In this document: piece after piece, positions 16,771 through 25,401 of the stretch | Layout of the letters: each line of letters starts with the position of its first letter | Numbering within the stretch: the stretch's first letter is position 1 | Assembly: GCA_031549165.1 (NCBI GenBank) | Contig: JAVBQE010000044.1 | Coordinates: forward strand, 1 to 44,871 | DNA: 44,871 nt | DNA from: Parelusimicrobium sp031549165 | GTDB lineage: Bacteria; Elusimicrobiota; Elusimicrobia; Elusimicrobiales; Elusimicrobiaceae | Direction of reading: 5' to 3' | Translations under genes and position numbers: made by a program | Notes under the pieces: model-generated | What the model saw: the letters and a program-made list of their open reading frames with translations, nothing else | Databases searched by the model: none | What the model was told of the DNA's origin: nothing

Positions 16771-17607
16771 ATGGACGCATATCATTTATTTCTTTTGCTG
16801 TTTGGCGGGTTTTTTATAGGCATTATCGGCAGTATGTTCGGTATCGGCGGCGGGCTGTTTGCCGTGCCGCTGTTTCACTTTGGCTTTGGGTTGGATTTGC
16901 ACCAGTCTATAGCCGCTTCGCTAGTCGGCATTGTGGCTTCTTCCATGATGAGCGCTATGGCTAAGGTGCACCTCGGCGTGCTGAGCATACGCTTGTCCAA
17001 AGTGTTGGAAATACCTTCTATTACAGGCGCTATTTTCGGCTCGCTCGTTATAGGCGCGCTGCCTATTAATTTACTTAAAATTTTATTTTCCGTCGTTGGG
17101 TTTTCAATGGCGTTTAATATGCTAAAAAACCCTTTTAAAATTGTGCTGGGCAAGCAAGTGCGTAAACACTATATCCCCGCAGACACAAAAGGCGAATTTG
17201 CAGACCATTACAGAGACCCCTCCAACGGCAAAACCGTGCGCTTTGAAGCGCAGAATATTAAGTGGGCAGTGCCTATTTCTTTATCCGCCGGTTTTCTCTC
17301 TTCAATCCTCGGCATAGGTGGCGGCATAGTTAATGTGCCGTTAATAACACAGCTTTGCAAGTGCCCTATTAAAGTAGCCAGTGCGACAAGCGGCTACAAA
17401 CTCGGCATTACCGCCTGCGCGGGCAGCGTGGTTTATTTTGCAAAAGGCTACATTGTGCCCGATGTTACTTTAACATTTTCCCTCGGCATTTTGGCAGGCT
17501 CTTATTTGGGGATGGCCATTTTACTTAGGACTAAACCTATTTTGGTGGAATTATTTTTTGGCCTTTTACTCACGGCGGTTACATTAAAAATGGTGCTTAG
17601 CATATGA
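16771..17607 (+). CDS. TSUP (TauE/SafE) family membrane permease
   Basis: 278 residues with about eight membrane segments in two repeated halves, each carrying the family glycine motif (FGIGGGLFAVPL near the N-terminus and LGIGGGIVNVPLITQLC in the middle). A soluble loop (about residues 125-165) links the halves. Members transport small sulphur-containing or organic anions such as sulphite or sulphoacetate; the substrate here cannot be told. The start at 16771 is chosen because the upstream TTG overlaps the -10 box. It overlaps the DUF1634 gene by 4 bp, a common pairing. Confidence 0.9.
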   Translation: MDAYHLFLLLFGGFFIGIIGSMFGIGGGLFAVPLFHFGFGLDLHQSIAASLVGIVASSMMSAMAKVHLGVLSIRLSKVLEIPSITGAIFGSLVIGALPINLLKILFSVVGFSMAFNMLKNPFKIVLGKQVRKHYIPADTKGEFADHYRDPSNGKTVRFEAQNIKWAVPISLSAGFLSSILGIGGGIVNVPLITQLCKCPIKVASATSGYKLGITACAGSVVYFAKGYIVPDVTLTFSLGILAGSYLGMAILLRTKPILVELFFGLLLTAVTLKMVLSI

Positions 17608-17870
17608 AAGACAGAAGCGTAAGAAAAAGCGTTAAAGCGGTGCTTGCCACGGGGATAGTAATAGTGTCCGCGCTGAGTATAGCCGCGCTTATTTTAGGCG
17701 GCGTGTGGGGCAATATCGCCGTGGGCGCATTACTTTTACTGCCGATATCAAGATTGCTAACAGAAGTGGTTGCTTTTACAAAAGAAGGCAAGGCGCGCTA
17801 CGCGCTTATTTCGGTAATATTAATTTTGATGATTGCTTCCAGCTTTACTTTTGCTCTTCTTCAGAGGTAG
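17604..17870 (+). CDS. DUF1634-type small membrane protein
   Basis: 88 residues with three membrane segments (AVLATGIVIVSALSIAALIL; GNIAVGALLLLPISRL; YALISVILILMIASSFTFALL). Size, topology and its place directly after a TauE/SafE permease (ATGA overlap) match DUF1634, thought to be an accessory subunit of the transporter. Its 3' end overlaps the 3' end of the convergent gene at 17845 by 26 bp. Confidence 0.8.
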   Translation: MKDRSVRKSVKAVLATGIVIVSALSIAALILGGVWGNIAVGALLLLPISRLLTEVVAFTKEGKARYALISVILILMIASSFTFALLQR

Positions 17871-18261
17871 GCTCCGGCGCTACGGGCGCGCCCCAGCGGC
17901 TTTCCAAATTCTTTTTTGAGGAGTTAAAGTCGTTAGCGGCTTTTACAAAAGCGTCCGAGGCGTTGGTATCTGGGTTATTTTTGGCTATTTCTACTGCGTA
18001 AATATACTTTTTGGCCCGGTAGTCCTGCAGTAAAATTGCATCTTCTAAATATTTTTTATCCGCGTCGCCCAGAGGCATTTCTTTTAGTTTTTTTATTGCG
18101 TTTTCCACCGAGAGCGCATTAAAGTCAAAGCCTGTTAAGTTAAGCTCCGGCATGGCGACGGACATTTTAAGCGCAGGGTCTTTCTGCGGCAAATAGACAT
18201 TGCCCACATAAATACCGCCCGCAAAAATTAACACTAAAAGTAAAAATTTAATAAGCTTCAT
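17845..18261 (-). CDS. Membrane-anchored protein of unknown function
   Basis: 138 residues. One N-terminal hydrophobic segment (LIKFLLLVLIFAGGIYVGNVYL) anchors a charged, mostly helical domain (KKLKEMPLGDADKKYLEDAILLQDYRAKKYIYAVEIAKNN) with a Pro/Glu-rich tail. No family was recognised. Its ATG overlaps the stop of the MurJ-like flippase gene by 4 bp, so it is coupled to that gene and may work with it in the inner membrane. Its end runs 26 bp into the end of the convergent DUF1634 gene. Confidence 0.75.
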   Translation of the reverse strand: MKLIKFLLLVLIFAGGIYVGNVYLPQKDPALKMSVAMPELNLTGFDFNALSVENAIKKLKEMPLGDADKKYLEDAILLQDYRAKKYIYAVEIAKNNPDTNASDAFVKAANDFNSSKKNLESRWGAPVAPEPTSEEEQK

Positions 18262-19712
18262 ATTTTCATTCTATAAAATTTTTGGGAAATTAACGCCGTT
18301 ATAATTACAAATAAACTGCCGCACACAATGCAGCGCGTCCACAAACCACCTATATACTGCGCCAAAAATACAGACGGCAAAACCGCTAAAATATTAAACG
18401 CCAGTGCGCTAAACATTATGCCTAAACTTTGCAGGTATTTAATGTATGGCATAAGTTTTTTAAGCATAAAATAAGCTATAGCAAGCCATAAAATGTTCGT
18501 CGCCATAAACCCTGCCGGGTAGCCGTACGGCCCGCACAGCTGCATGGCCACATAAATAAAAATAATACTTATCACGCAGCCCAAGGCCTGAAAAGGCAAA
18601 AAGTCCTTCATCTTTTTAGCAGAAGCCAGCAATGCGCGGTGTACATACGAGGGCAACAATATAAAAACGCTCGGCATAAAAAGCATAAGGAACATTGCCG
18701 TCTTCGCCGCTGCCGCCGCGCCGAAATGGCCGCGCATAAAAAACGCGCTAACAAGGTCGTGCGAAAACACGGTGGTAAACACACAAATAGGCGTCATAAA
18801 CAAAATAAGTATAAGAAACGTTTTTTGAAATGCGGTATTAAGGCCTTCGTAATTTTGTTTGGCGGACAGCGCATTAAACTCTATCCTGTGCGCGGACAGA
18901 ACTTTGTTAGTAATAATTTCCCCCGGCGTTTCAAAGAGCGCTTTGGCATAATTAAGCGCGCTCACAAACCCCGCGCCCAGGCCCGACATTATGAACATCG
19001 GCACAATGCCCACAACCATGCTCATGCCTTCAAGCACGAGGACGGAGCTTAAATTCTTTTTAAACTCTTTGGAAAATACAGAGGACTTAAAATCCGCCGT
19101 CCAACCCGCATATGCCAACGCGTACACGCAAAAGAGCGCCTGCAAAACCTGCGCCGCGCTAAAGCCCATAAGCATAACTTTCACACCAAGCGTGCGCCCT
19201 AAAAACACCAAAAACAAAAACGGTATAAGCGCGTTAAGCGGGTAGAGCCACGCCACCTTAAACATGCCTTTCATCTCAAGAATATTTATTAAAAATTGTG
19301 TGATAAGAAGTGACGCAAAATAAACAGCCGCCCACATAAATGTCGCGCCGGAAGAAATATCAAAACGTGAAATTTTGCCCAACATCCCCGGCCACGATAG
19401 CGCCCCCGCCACGCACGCCGCGCCCAACAGTAAATAAAACAACAGCACGCAGTTGATAAAAGCATGCTGCTCTCTGCCTTCTTTATGCATAGCCTCGGGG
19501 ATGACGGCTGAGATATTTACGTTAAGGAACAAGTTGCCCGCCAGGCCGGCAAGCATAATAAGATAGAAATACACGTCGGTAGAATACTGCACGCTAAACA
19601 GCGCGGCGATAATAAGGCTGTTAACAAAGCTGATACATTTCCACGCCGAAGCGCCCGCCACATTGTACACAGCGCCTTTTGAATAGGGGACGGCATTAAA
19701 CATGCTTTTCAT
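18258..19712 (-). CDS. MurJ-like MOP-superfamily lipid flippase
   Basis: 484 residues with about 14 membrane segments. Recognisable parts are the N-terminal SKGAVYNVAGASAWKCISFVNSLIIAALFS, TQFLINILEMKGMFKVAWLYPL, SALNYAKALFETPGEIITNKVLSAHRIEF, and FSHDLVSAFFMRGHF (MurJ-type loop). MurJ flips lipid II; related MOP proteins flip polysaccharide-linked lipids, so the substrate is uncertain. The ATG at 19712 lies 19 bp from the divergent gatB ATG with a TATAAT seven bases in front. A second Met at 19703 is a possible alternative start. Confidence 0.85.
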   Translation of the reverse strand: MKSMFNAVPYSKGAVYNVAGASAWKCISFVNSLIIAALFSVQYSTDVYFYLIMLAGLAGNLFLNVNISAVIPEAMHKEGREQHAFINCVLLFYLLLGAACVAGALSWPGMLGKISRFDISSGATFMWAAVYFASLLITQFLINILEMKGMFKVAWLYPLNALIPFLFLVFLGRTLGVKVMLMGFSAAQVLQALFCVYALAYAGWTADFKSSVFSKEFKKNLSSVLVLEGMSMVVGIVPMFIMSGLGAGFVSALNYAKALFETPGEIITNKVLSAHRIEFNALSAKQNYEGLNTAFQKTFLILILFMTPICVFTTVFSHDLVSAFFMRGHFGAAAAAKTAMFLMLFMPSVFILLPSYVHRALLASAKKMKDFLPFQALGCVISIIFIYVAMQLCGPYGYPAGFMATNILWLAIAYFMLKKLMPYIKYLQSLGIMFSALAFNILAVLPSVFLAQYIGGLWTRCIVCGSLFVIITALISQKFYRMKI

Positions 19713-19731
19713 ATTTGATATTATATTATAT
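19713..19731. promoter_or_regulatory. 19-bp bidirectional promoter, MurJ-like gene / gatB
   Basis: The whole space between the two start codons is 19 bp of A/T with one G. The minus strand has a perfect TATAAT (19725-19720) seven bases from its ATG. The plus strand has TATTAT (19719-19724) seven bases from its ATG. The two boxes are the same DNA read on opposite strands, and neither gene has room for a Shine-Dalgarno. Confidence 0.6.
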
Positions 19732-21150
19732 ATGAACTATGAACCGGTTATAGGCCTTGAAATCCATTTACAGCTAAGCACGAAAACCAAACTTTTCTGC
19801 ACCTGCCGCGCAGGCGCGGACGACTCATACGCGCCCAACAGCGCCATCTGCCCCGTCTGCACCGCACGCCCGGGCACTTTGCCCGTCTTAAACAGCGCGG
19901 CCGTTACGCAGGCTCTCAAAGCCGCCTTAGGCCTTAATTTACATATCAACCAAACAAGCGTTTTTGCGCGTAAAAATTATTTTTACCCGGACTTACCCAA
20001 AGGCTACCAGATAACCCAACACGACAAGCCTATTTCCGAACACGGTTATTTAATTATCAACGAAAGGCGCATAGGCATAACAAGAGCGCATTTAGAAGAA
20101 GACGCGGGCAAAAGCATACATAAAGACGGCGCCACGCTGGTGGACTTCAACCGCGCCGGCGCCGCGCTCTTGGAAATAGTGTCCGAACCGGACATGCGCT
20201 CCGCCGAAGAAGCCTACGGCTATTTAACCGAACTTAAAAAAATAATGCAGTGGTATGAAGTGTCCAACTGCGACATGGAAAAAGGCGAACTGAGAGTTGA
20301 CGTAAACATTTCGCTGCGCCCCGAGGGCCAAAAAGAATTCGGCACAAAAGTGGAAATAAAAAATTTAAACTCTTTTAAAGCCGTCAAGGACGCTATTAAT
20401 TACGAAATTGAACGCCAGACAAAAATTCTGTCCACCGGCGGACGCGTAAGCCAGGAAACTATGGCATTTGACAAAGATAAATGCGTCACCACGCCGATGC
20501 GCTCTAAAGAAAACGCTGTTGATTACAGATATTTCCCGGAGCCGGATTTACCGCCGCTGCGCATTTGCGATGAATGGCTTAACGAGGTAAAAAACGCTCT
20601 ACCCGAGCTGCCTGCCGAGTGCAAGGCGCGCTTTGAAACCACTTACGGCCTGTCCGCCTACGACGCGGGCGTACTGACGGCTTCAAGAGAGCTTGCGGCC
20701 TACTTTGAAAAAGTTTTATCTTTCAAAACTAATCCCAAAAACACAGCATCATGGATTGCCACTGACCTGCTGGGCTACCTTAATAACGCTAAGTTAGAAA
20801 TAACCGCTTCGCCCGTAAGCGAAGAACATTTTGCTGAGATTATTAACCTCACAGACTCCGGAAAAATAACCCGCGCGCAGGCTAAAAAAGTGTTTGAAGA
20901 AGTGTGCAAAACGCAGAAAAGCCCGGCTGCGCTCGTCAAAGAATTAGGCCTTGAGCAGGTGTCAGACGCAGGGGCTATAGAAGCGTGGGTTAAAGAGGCG
21001 ATAGCCGAAAACCAGAAAATTGTAGACCAAATAAAAGGCGGCAAAGTGAGCGCCGCCGCCGCGCTTGTAGGCGCAGTGATGAAGAAGAGCAAAGGCAAGG
21101 CCAACCCGGGCCTGGTAAATGAGCTTCTTAAAAAAGAATTAGGAATATAA
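19732..21150 (+). CDS. gatB: Aspartyl/glutamyl-tRNA amidotransferase subunit B
   Basis: 472 residues from the canonical MNYEPVIGLEIHLQL; the upstream ATG at 19702 lies within the opposing coding start and is rejected. GatB is the kinase subunit of GatCAB, which amidates Glu-tRNA(Gln) and Asp-tRNA(Asn). Landmarks are LSTKTKLFCTC, NSAICPVCTARPGTLPVLN (zinc cysteines), RKNYFYPDLPKGYQITQ, HLEEDAGKS and DFNRAGAALLEIVSEPD, with a C-terminal tRNA-binding YqeY-like domain. gatA and gatC are not in the window. A strong terminator follows. Confidence 0.97.
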   Translation: MNYEPVIGLEIHLQLSTKTKLFCTCRAGADDSYAPNSAICPVCTARPGTLPVLNSAAVTQALKAALGLNLHINQTSVFARKNYFYPDLPKGYQITQHDKPISEHGYLIINERRIGITRAHLEEDAGKSIHKDGATLVDFNRAGAALLEIVSEPDMRSAEEAYGYLTELKKIMQWYEVSNCDMEKGELRVDVNISLRPEGQKEFGTKVEIKNLNSFKAVKDAINYEIERQTKILSTGGRVSQETMAFDKDKCVTTPMRSKENAVDYRYFPEPDLPPLRICDEWLNEVKNALPELPAECKARFETTYGLSAYDAGVLTASRELAAYFEKVLSFKTNPKNTASWIATDLLGYLNNAKLEITASPVSEEHFAEIINLTDSGKITRAQAKKVFEEVCKTQKSPAALVKELGLEQVSDAGAIEAWVKEAIAENQKIVDQIKGGKVSAAAALVGAVMKKSKGKANPGLVNELLKKELGI

Positions 21151-21156
21151 AGACAT

Positions 21157-21189
21157 AAAAAAAGCGGCCTGTTAACAGGCCGCTTTTTT
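21157..21189. terminator. Bidirectional terminator between gatB and CNT transporter
   Basis: A nearly loop-free inverted repeat centred on GTTAAC, with stem AGCGGCCTGTT and flanking A and T runs. It lies between convergent gene ends at 21150 and 21199, so it serves both strands. Confidence 0.92.
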
Positions 21190-21198
21190 ATTTGTAAA

Positions 21199-22449
21199 TT
21201 AACCTATTAAAAGCCCCGCGATAACCGCGCGGAAACACCCCGCCAGAAGGCCCGCTATCATGGCGTAAAAGCCGTAGCGCGAGAGGTCCGCCCGTCTTTC
21301 CGGCGCGAGCGCGCCTATGCCGCCTATCTGTATGCCTATAGACCCTAAATTTGCAAAGCCGCATAATGCGTAGGAGAGGATGATTTCCGTCTTCAAACTT
21401 AATGCACCCGGCGTGCTGTTTACGATATTAGCAAAGTTGGCGTAGGCAATAAATTCGTTAAGCACAGTCTTTTCCGCCATCAGCCTGCCTGCGGTTACCA
21501 CGTTGTCTAAAGGAACGCCCATAAAAAACGTAAGCGGGGAAAATAAATAGCCCAGAGCCGTCTGCAATGTCATGCCTTGCCCGCCAAAAAGTTTGGTAAA
21601 CCACTCAAACATGCCGGAAAATAAAGCTATTAAAGCCACAAACGCTATCAGCATGGCGGCCACGTTTAAAGCAAGGCTTAGGCCCGTGCTCGCGCCGTTA
21701 GACACAGCGTCTAACACGTTGGCGCTGGGGTCTTTATAAGTCATGGTTTTAGCGCCCATGGTCTCTGGCGTTTCCGTTTCGGGCACCATAATTTTGGCAA
21801 ACATTACAGCCGCCGGCGCGCCCATGACGCTGGCCGCCATAAGGTGGCCGGCAATGCCGGGTATAGCGTCCTTAAGCATAATAATATAGGCCGCCATCAC
21901 GCCGCCCGCCACGGTGGCCATGCCGCCCGTCATCACGCACATAAGTTCGGACTTTGTCATTTTAGACACATAAGGTTTAATTAAAAGCGGCGCTTCCGTC
22001 TGGCCGACGAAAATGTTGGCACTCGCGCTCAAAGACTCCGCGCCGGATATTTTGCACGTCCTCTCCATAATCCAGGAAAAGCCTTTAACTATAAACTGCA
22101 TAAAGCCGATGTAATATAAAAGAGACATAAGCGCCGAGAAAAATATCATCGTCGGCAACACCTGAAAGGCGAATATGAAACCAAAGTTCTGCGTTTTGGC
22201 AAGCTCCCCAAACACCATTTCCGCGCCCGCCTGCTGGTAGTTTAGAAGCGTGATGATAGCGCCGTTAAGCCAGTTAAACACTGCTTTTCCAAAAGCGGTT
22301 TTTAAGATTATAACCGCAAACACTATTTGCAGCCCCGCCGCCCAGCCTACTGTGCGCCAGTTAATTGCCTTGCGGTTCTTGCTCATAGCAAACGCTATGG
22401 CGATAAAAACAAAAATGCCTAATATGCTTACAGGAATGGTCCAGTCCAT
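21199..22449 (-). CDS. Concentrative nucleoside transporter (CNT family)
   Basis: 416 residues, 8-10 membrane segments. CNT landmarks are present: the GQTEAPLLIKPYVSKMTKSEL stretch (motifs GQTEAPL, PYV, MTKSEL), CVMTGGMATVAGGVMAAYI, and the C-terminal LSYALCGFANLGSIGIQIGG (motif GFANxxSIG). It imports nucleosides with Na+ or H+. Together with deoC and tpiA elsewhere in the window it allows nucleoside catabolism. AGGAG precedes the ATG. It diverges from yajQ across a palindromic promoter and ends at the shared terminator. Confidence 0.93.
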   Translation of the reverse strand: MDWTIPVSILGIFVFIAIAFAMSKNRKAINWRTVGWAAGLQIVFAVIILKTAFGKAVFNWLNGAIITLLNYQQAGAEMVFGELAKTQNFGFIFAFQVLPTMIFFSALMSLLYYIGFMQFIVKGFSWIMERTCKISGAESLSASANIFVGQTEAPLLIKPYVSKMTKSELMCVMTGGMATVAGGVMAAYIIMLKDAIPGIAGHLMAASVMGAPAAVMFAKIMVPETETPETMGAKTMTYKDPSANVLDAVSNGASTGLSLALNVAAMLIAFVALIALFSGMFEWFTKLFGGQGMTLQTALGYLFSPLTFFMGVPLDNVVTAGRLMAEKTVLNEFIAYANFANIVNSTPGALSLKTEIILSYALCGFANLGSIGIQIGGIGALAPERRADLSRYGFYAMIAGLLAGCFRAVIAGLLIG

Positions 22450-22479
22450 TATATTCTCCTTTTAAAACAGCTTATGTTT

Positions 22480-22495
22480 TTATTATATATAATAA
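22480..22495. promoter_or_regulatory. 16-bp AT palindrome, candidate shared divergent promoter
   Basis: TTATTATATATAATAA is its own reverse complement and contains a TATAAT on each strand. It lies 31 bp from the nucleoside-transporter ATG and 26 bp from the yajQ ATG, each of which has a normal Shine-Dalgarno. Confidence 0.5.
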
Positions 22496-22521
22496 AGGTA
22501 ATAATTTTGGGAGGTATTCAC

Positions 22522-23016
22522 ATGGCAGATTTCAGCTTTGACGTAGTAAGCAAGGTAGACTTAAACATCGTAAGCGAGGCGGTGAGCATAGCGTTAAAAG
22601 AAATAACTAACCGTTACGACTTTAAAGATTCCAACTCCAACATTGAGCTTAACACAAAGGACAACCAGTTAAAGCTCTCATCCTCAGACGAGTATAAAGT
22701 AACAGCGCTCTATGACATTTTGTTAACGCGCCTCAGCAAAAGGGGCATAGCGCTTAAAAACTTTATACCGGAAAAAATAGAAAGCGCGCTCGGCGGCACG
22801 GCAAAGCAGGTAATAAAAATCCAGCAGGGCATCCCGTCTGACAAAGCCAAAGAATTTTCGCGCATGATAAAGGATAATAAATTCAAGGTTAACTGTTCCA
22901 TCCAGGGCGAGCAATTAAGAATTTCGTCAAAGTCAAAAGATGATTTACAGTCAGTAATGGCCTTCCTAAAACAAAACAGTTTAGACTTAGATTTGCAGTT
23001 TACCAACTACAGATAG
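22522..23016 (+). CDS. yajQ: YajQ-family nucleotide-binding protein
   Basis: 164 residues from MADFSFDVVSKVDLNIV, preceded by GGGAGG; an upstream in-frame ATG at 22474 is inside the promoter region. Landmarks are NRYDFKDSN, LSSSDEYKVTALYDIL, AKEFSRMIKDNKFKVNCSIQGEQLRISSKSKDDLQ (RISSKSKDDLQ is diagnostic). YajQ proteins fold as two ferredoxin-like domains; they bind nucleic acid or, in some bacteria, cyclic di-GMP. The role in this host is unknown. The gene stands alone. Confidence 0.95.
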   Translation: MADFSFDVVSKVDLNIVSEAVSIALKEITNRYDFKDSNSNIELNTKDNQLKLSSSDEYKVTALYDILLTRLSKRGIALKNFIPEKIESALGGTAKQVIKIQQGIPSDKAKEFSRMIKDNKFKVNCSIQGEQLRISSKSKDDLQSVMAFLKQNSLDLDLQFTNYR

Positions 23017-23026
23017 CTACGCAATC

Positions 23027-23072
23027 CACCCTCACCCTACCCTCTCCCGTCAAAGGGAGAGGGTTATTTTTT
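23027..23072 (+). repeat. CCCTCTCCC-GTCAAA-GGGAGAGGG palindrome after yajQ
   Basis: A 9-bp perfect stem with a GTCAAA loop (23040-23063), preceded by CACCCTCACCCTA and followed on the plus strand by TTATTTTTTAT, so it may double as the yajQ terminator. Near-identical copies are at 26743 and 31442. Confidence 0.85.
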
Positions 23073-23143
23073 ATAGGGCAAAACAAGAAATATGCTTTTA
23101 TAGAAATGCGCGAGCAAAGCGAGCGTTCCCGAAGGGAATTCAA

Positions 23144-23257
23144 GTCTTTTGTTTTTATTTGCATTTTCTTTTGAGGCGCGGTGTACTAACGAAGAATGCG
23201 AACGAAGTAAGTCTCGGTACATAAGCCTCAAAAAAAATGCAAATAAAAACAAAAGAC
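23144..23257 (-). repeat. Long hairpin element D (34/47/33 nt) downstream of lptD
   Basis: The left arm (23144-23177) and right arm (23225-23257) are perfectly complementary over 33 bp apart from one extra C in the left arm, the same kind of bulge as in hairpins A-C. The apex (23178-23224) contains GTGTACTAACG and ends GGTACATAA; GTGTAC is shared with the A-C apex. The arm section TTTTTATTTGCA is also found in hairpin C. It begins 60 bp past the lptD stop on the minus strand. Below it are two smaller hairpins (GAGCAAAGCGAGC; TTCCCGAAGGGAA). Confidence 0.85.
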
Positions 23258-23316
23258 GCAGAACCATCCGCCTTACGGATGCGCCCGTGCATATCAGGCA
23301 CGGGCGCTCTTCAATA

Positions 23317-25401
23317 TCAGTCGCGTAAATCGCCGGCTTCTCTCCATGGGTTCCAGTACTCATCTTCGGGTGTGTAGATAGCCTTGCGCCCCTTATCCCC
23401 GCAAATCACATTAATACGGAAGGCAAAAGAAAGGTTATTATTCCTGTCCTCCACGCCAAACATCACGCTGGCATCGTGGAAGTCTTTATATAGTTTAAGC
23501 TGCTTAGAAAAGAAATTCCAGTTCTCGCTCTCAAAGTCAAAGTCCGTCCCCGCATCAAAACCCCAGCTACGACCAAACGGCAACACACGGAAACGCACCT
23601 GGAAAGTATATTTGTCTAAATCAGTATTATAATTCGTCATACCGAGCGACATTCTGCTCCTGCCTTTAAGACGGAAATTTGTGTTAAAGATAAAAGCGGT
23701 ATTGCCTTCCACCACGTCATACAAATTCTGCGCAAATAAATTAATGCCGTTGTCTGCGGTGTTAATACCCGCTTCTGCAAGTATCGGCTCCAGGCGGTCC
23801 TTGAAGTTCCAGTTGCTCTCGTCATTTTTAAGGCTGTAGCCTGTGCCTAGGCGCAGGTAATAATAGGGCGAAGGCCGCCAGTAGTTCTGCAAATAAATTA
23901 TGTTCTGCTCTTCTCCATGGTCGTCCGAAATTTGATCTGTGGTTATAGCGTTGGTGGTAAAGCGCTTTGTGTACGCGTAAGAAAGGTCCAAATCACCAGT
24001 GATAAGCGCCGTACGCAAAGTGCCGCCCGCGCCAGCGCGTGAAACCCAGGAGTCTTCGTTATTATAATTACTGTCCTTAAAAGTTACCGTTTCGTCAAAC
24101 ATTACATAAGGCGTTAAGGTTTGCCACGGGTTAAGCTTAACGCTTTTTTGGCTGGTCCAACGCGCATGCGCGCTTTGGTTATAGCCTTCTTTTTCATGCT
24201 CTTTATTGTAAACTTCTAAGGCCATATTGCTGATAATGCCCGTCTTACCCAAAGCAAAAGGCATAAGCTGGTATTCCAGTTTGGGCAAAGTTTTGTCCAC
24301 GATTTTAAATTCGTTTTCCACACGGTCAAACTCATTTTTTTGAAGATAACTCAGTCGCATAATGCTTGTCTTGCTCTGGCGAGAAACGGCGAGGCTGATG
24401 TCCTGGTCCGGCATAAAAGCGTAAGGGTTGGAGCGGAAAAAAGTGTCGTTAAAATACGGGTCAGACACAGCTCTAAACTGCGTTTGGCTGGTGTAAATGG
24501 CGCCGCCTTTTTTGTTAAGTTCGTCCGAAGTATCTTTAATCTGCCACCAGTAGCCGCCGCGCGCGCCCCAACGGTTCTCGTCGGCCTCTTTGTCGTTAAT
24601 GGCGTACACTTCGGCGTTGCCGCGAAGCGTAGGCGTGTTCTTCGTCATCACCTGGCCGCCGATGCCGAGGCCGCTTTTTAAGTAGTAGTCTAAGTTAACC
24701 GTGGTGCGCAGATTTTCAAGCGGATAAAAAACTGTGGAGGTTAAAAGGCCAAAGCCCGTTTTGCCGCTCTGCGTAAAATCCACATAAGTTGTAAACGGCT
24801 TGTCCGAACCGAGCGAGCGCCAGAAAATAGGTAAATATAAAACAGGCAGCGTGCCTATATAGAGCACGCCGTTAGTGCCGAAAAGTTTGTTTTTTTCGCT
24901 TAAAGAAATAGAGCCTACGCCTACGGTGTAATGTGGTTTCTCCAGCTCGCAGCACGTCACGCGCGCGCCTTTATATTTTTGTTTGCCGTCTTTAAACTCG
25001 GCGCTTTTAGCGTCCAAAATACGCACGGGCGGAAACTCGGCGGAAATGTTTTTGATGCTGAAGTTTTGGGCAGAATAGTCCCCGTCCAGGTCGTCGCCTT
25101 CAAAGGTGCCGTTGGGGCCTTCTACTTTTATGCGGCCTTCGGAGCGGACTGTTTTTTGTTTAGGGTTAACAAGCAAGTTTTGCGCGTAAAAAGTGTTGTC
25201 GCCGGCCTGCGGATCTGAGTAAACTACCGTAACATTGCCCAGCAAGCGTAACAGCGCGGTGTCCTCATCATAATCCAGCTTATCTGCGGAGTAGTAAATG
25301 TAAGGGCCTTCAGCAGGCAAAGGAAGTTCATACGTCTGTGCTTTAACTACACAGGCCGCAAACAAAAAAATTAAAATTAAAAAAAATTTATTTCTTAACA
25401 T
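23317..25401 (-). CDS. lptD: LPS-assembly outer-membrane protein LptD
   Basis: 694 residues with a signal peptide (MLRNKFFLILIFLFAACVVKAQ). Residues about 35-160 form the LptA-like jellyroll domain (YYSADKLDYDEDTALLRLLGNVTVVY, TFYAQNLLVNPKQKTV, GTFEGDDLDGDY). The rest is a beta-barrel with alternating aromatic strands; GTLPVLYLPIFW is a conserved LptD segment. It inserts LPS in the outer leaflet of the outer membrane. A CC pair (VTCCELEKPHY) and one late Cys (INVICGDK) could form interdomain disulphides. The ATG lies 14 bp inside the ROK kinase gene. Confidence 0.92.
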   Translation of the reverse strand: MLRNKFFLILIFLFAACVVKAQTYELPLPAEGPYIYYSADKLDYDEDTALLRLLGNVTVVYSDPQAGDNTFYAQNLLVNPKQKTVRSEGRIKVEGPNGTFEGDDLDGDYSAQNFSIKNISAEFPPVRILDAKSAEFKDGKQKYKGARVTCCELEKPHYTVGVGSISLSEKNKLFGTNGVLYIGTLPVLYLPIFWRSLGSDKPFTTYVDFTQSGKTGFGLLTSTVFYPLENLRTTVNLDYYLKSGLGIGGQVMTKNTPTLRGNAEVYAINDKEADENRWGARGGYWWQIKDTSDELNKKGGAIYTSQTQFRAVSDPYFNDTFFRSNPYAFMPDQDISLAVSRQSKTSIMRLSYLQKNEFDRVENEFKIVDKTLPKLEYQLMPFALGKTGIISNMALEVYNKEHEKEGYNQSAHARWTSQKSVKLNPWQTLTPYVMFDETVTFKDSNYNNEDSWVSRAGAGGTLRTALITGDLDLSYAYTKRFTTNAITTDQISDDHGEEQNIIYLQNYWRPSPYYYLRLGTGYSLKNDESNWNFKDRLEPILAEAGINTADNGINLFAQNLYDVVEGNTAFIFNTNFRLKGRSRMSLGMTNYNTDLDKYTFQVRFRVLPFGRSWGFDAGTDFDFESENWNFFSKQLKLYKDFHDASVMFGVEDRNNNLSFAFRINVICGDKGRKAIYTPEDEYWNPWREAGDLRD

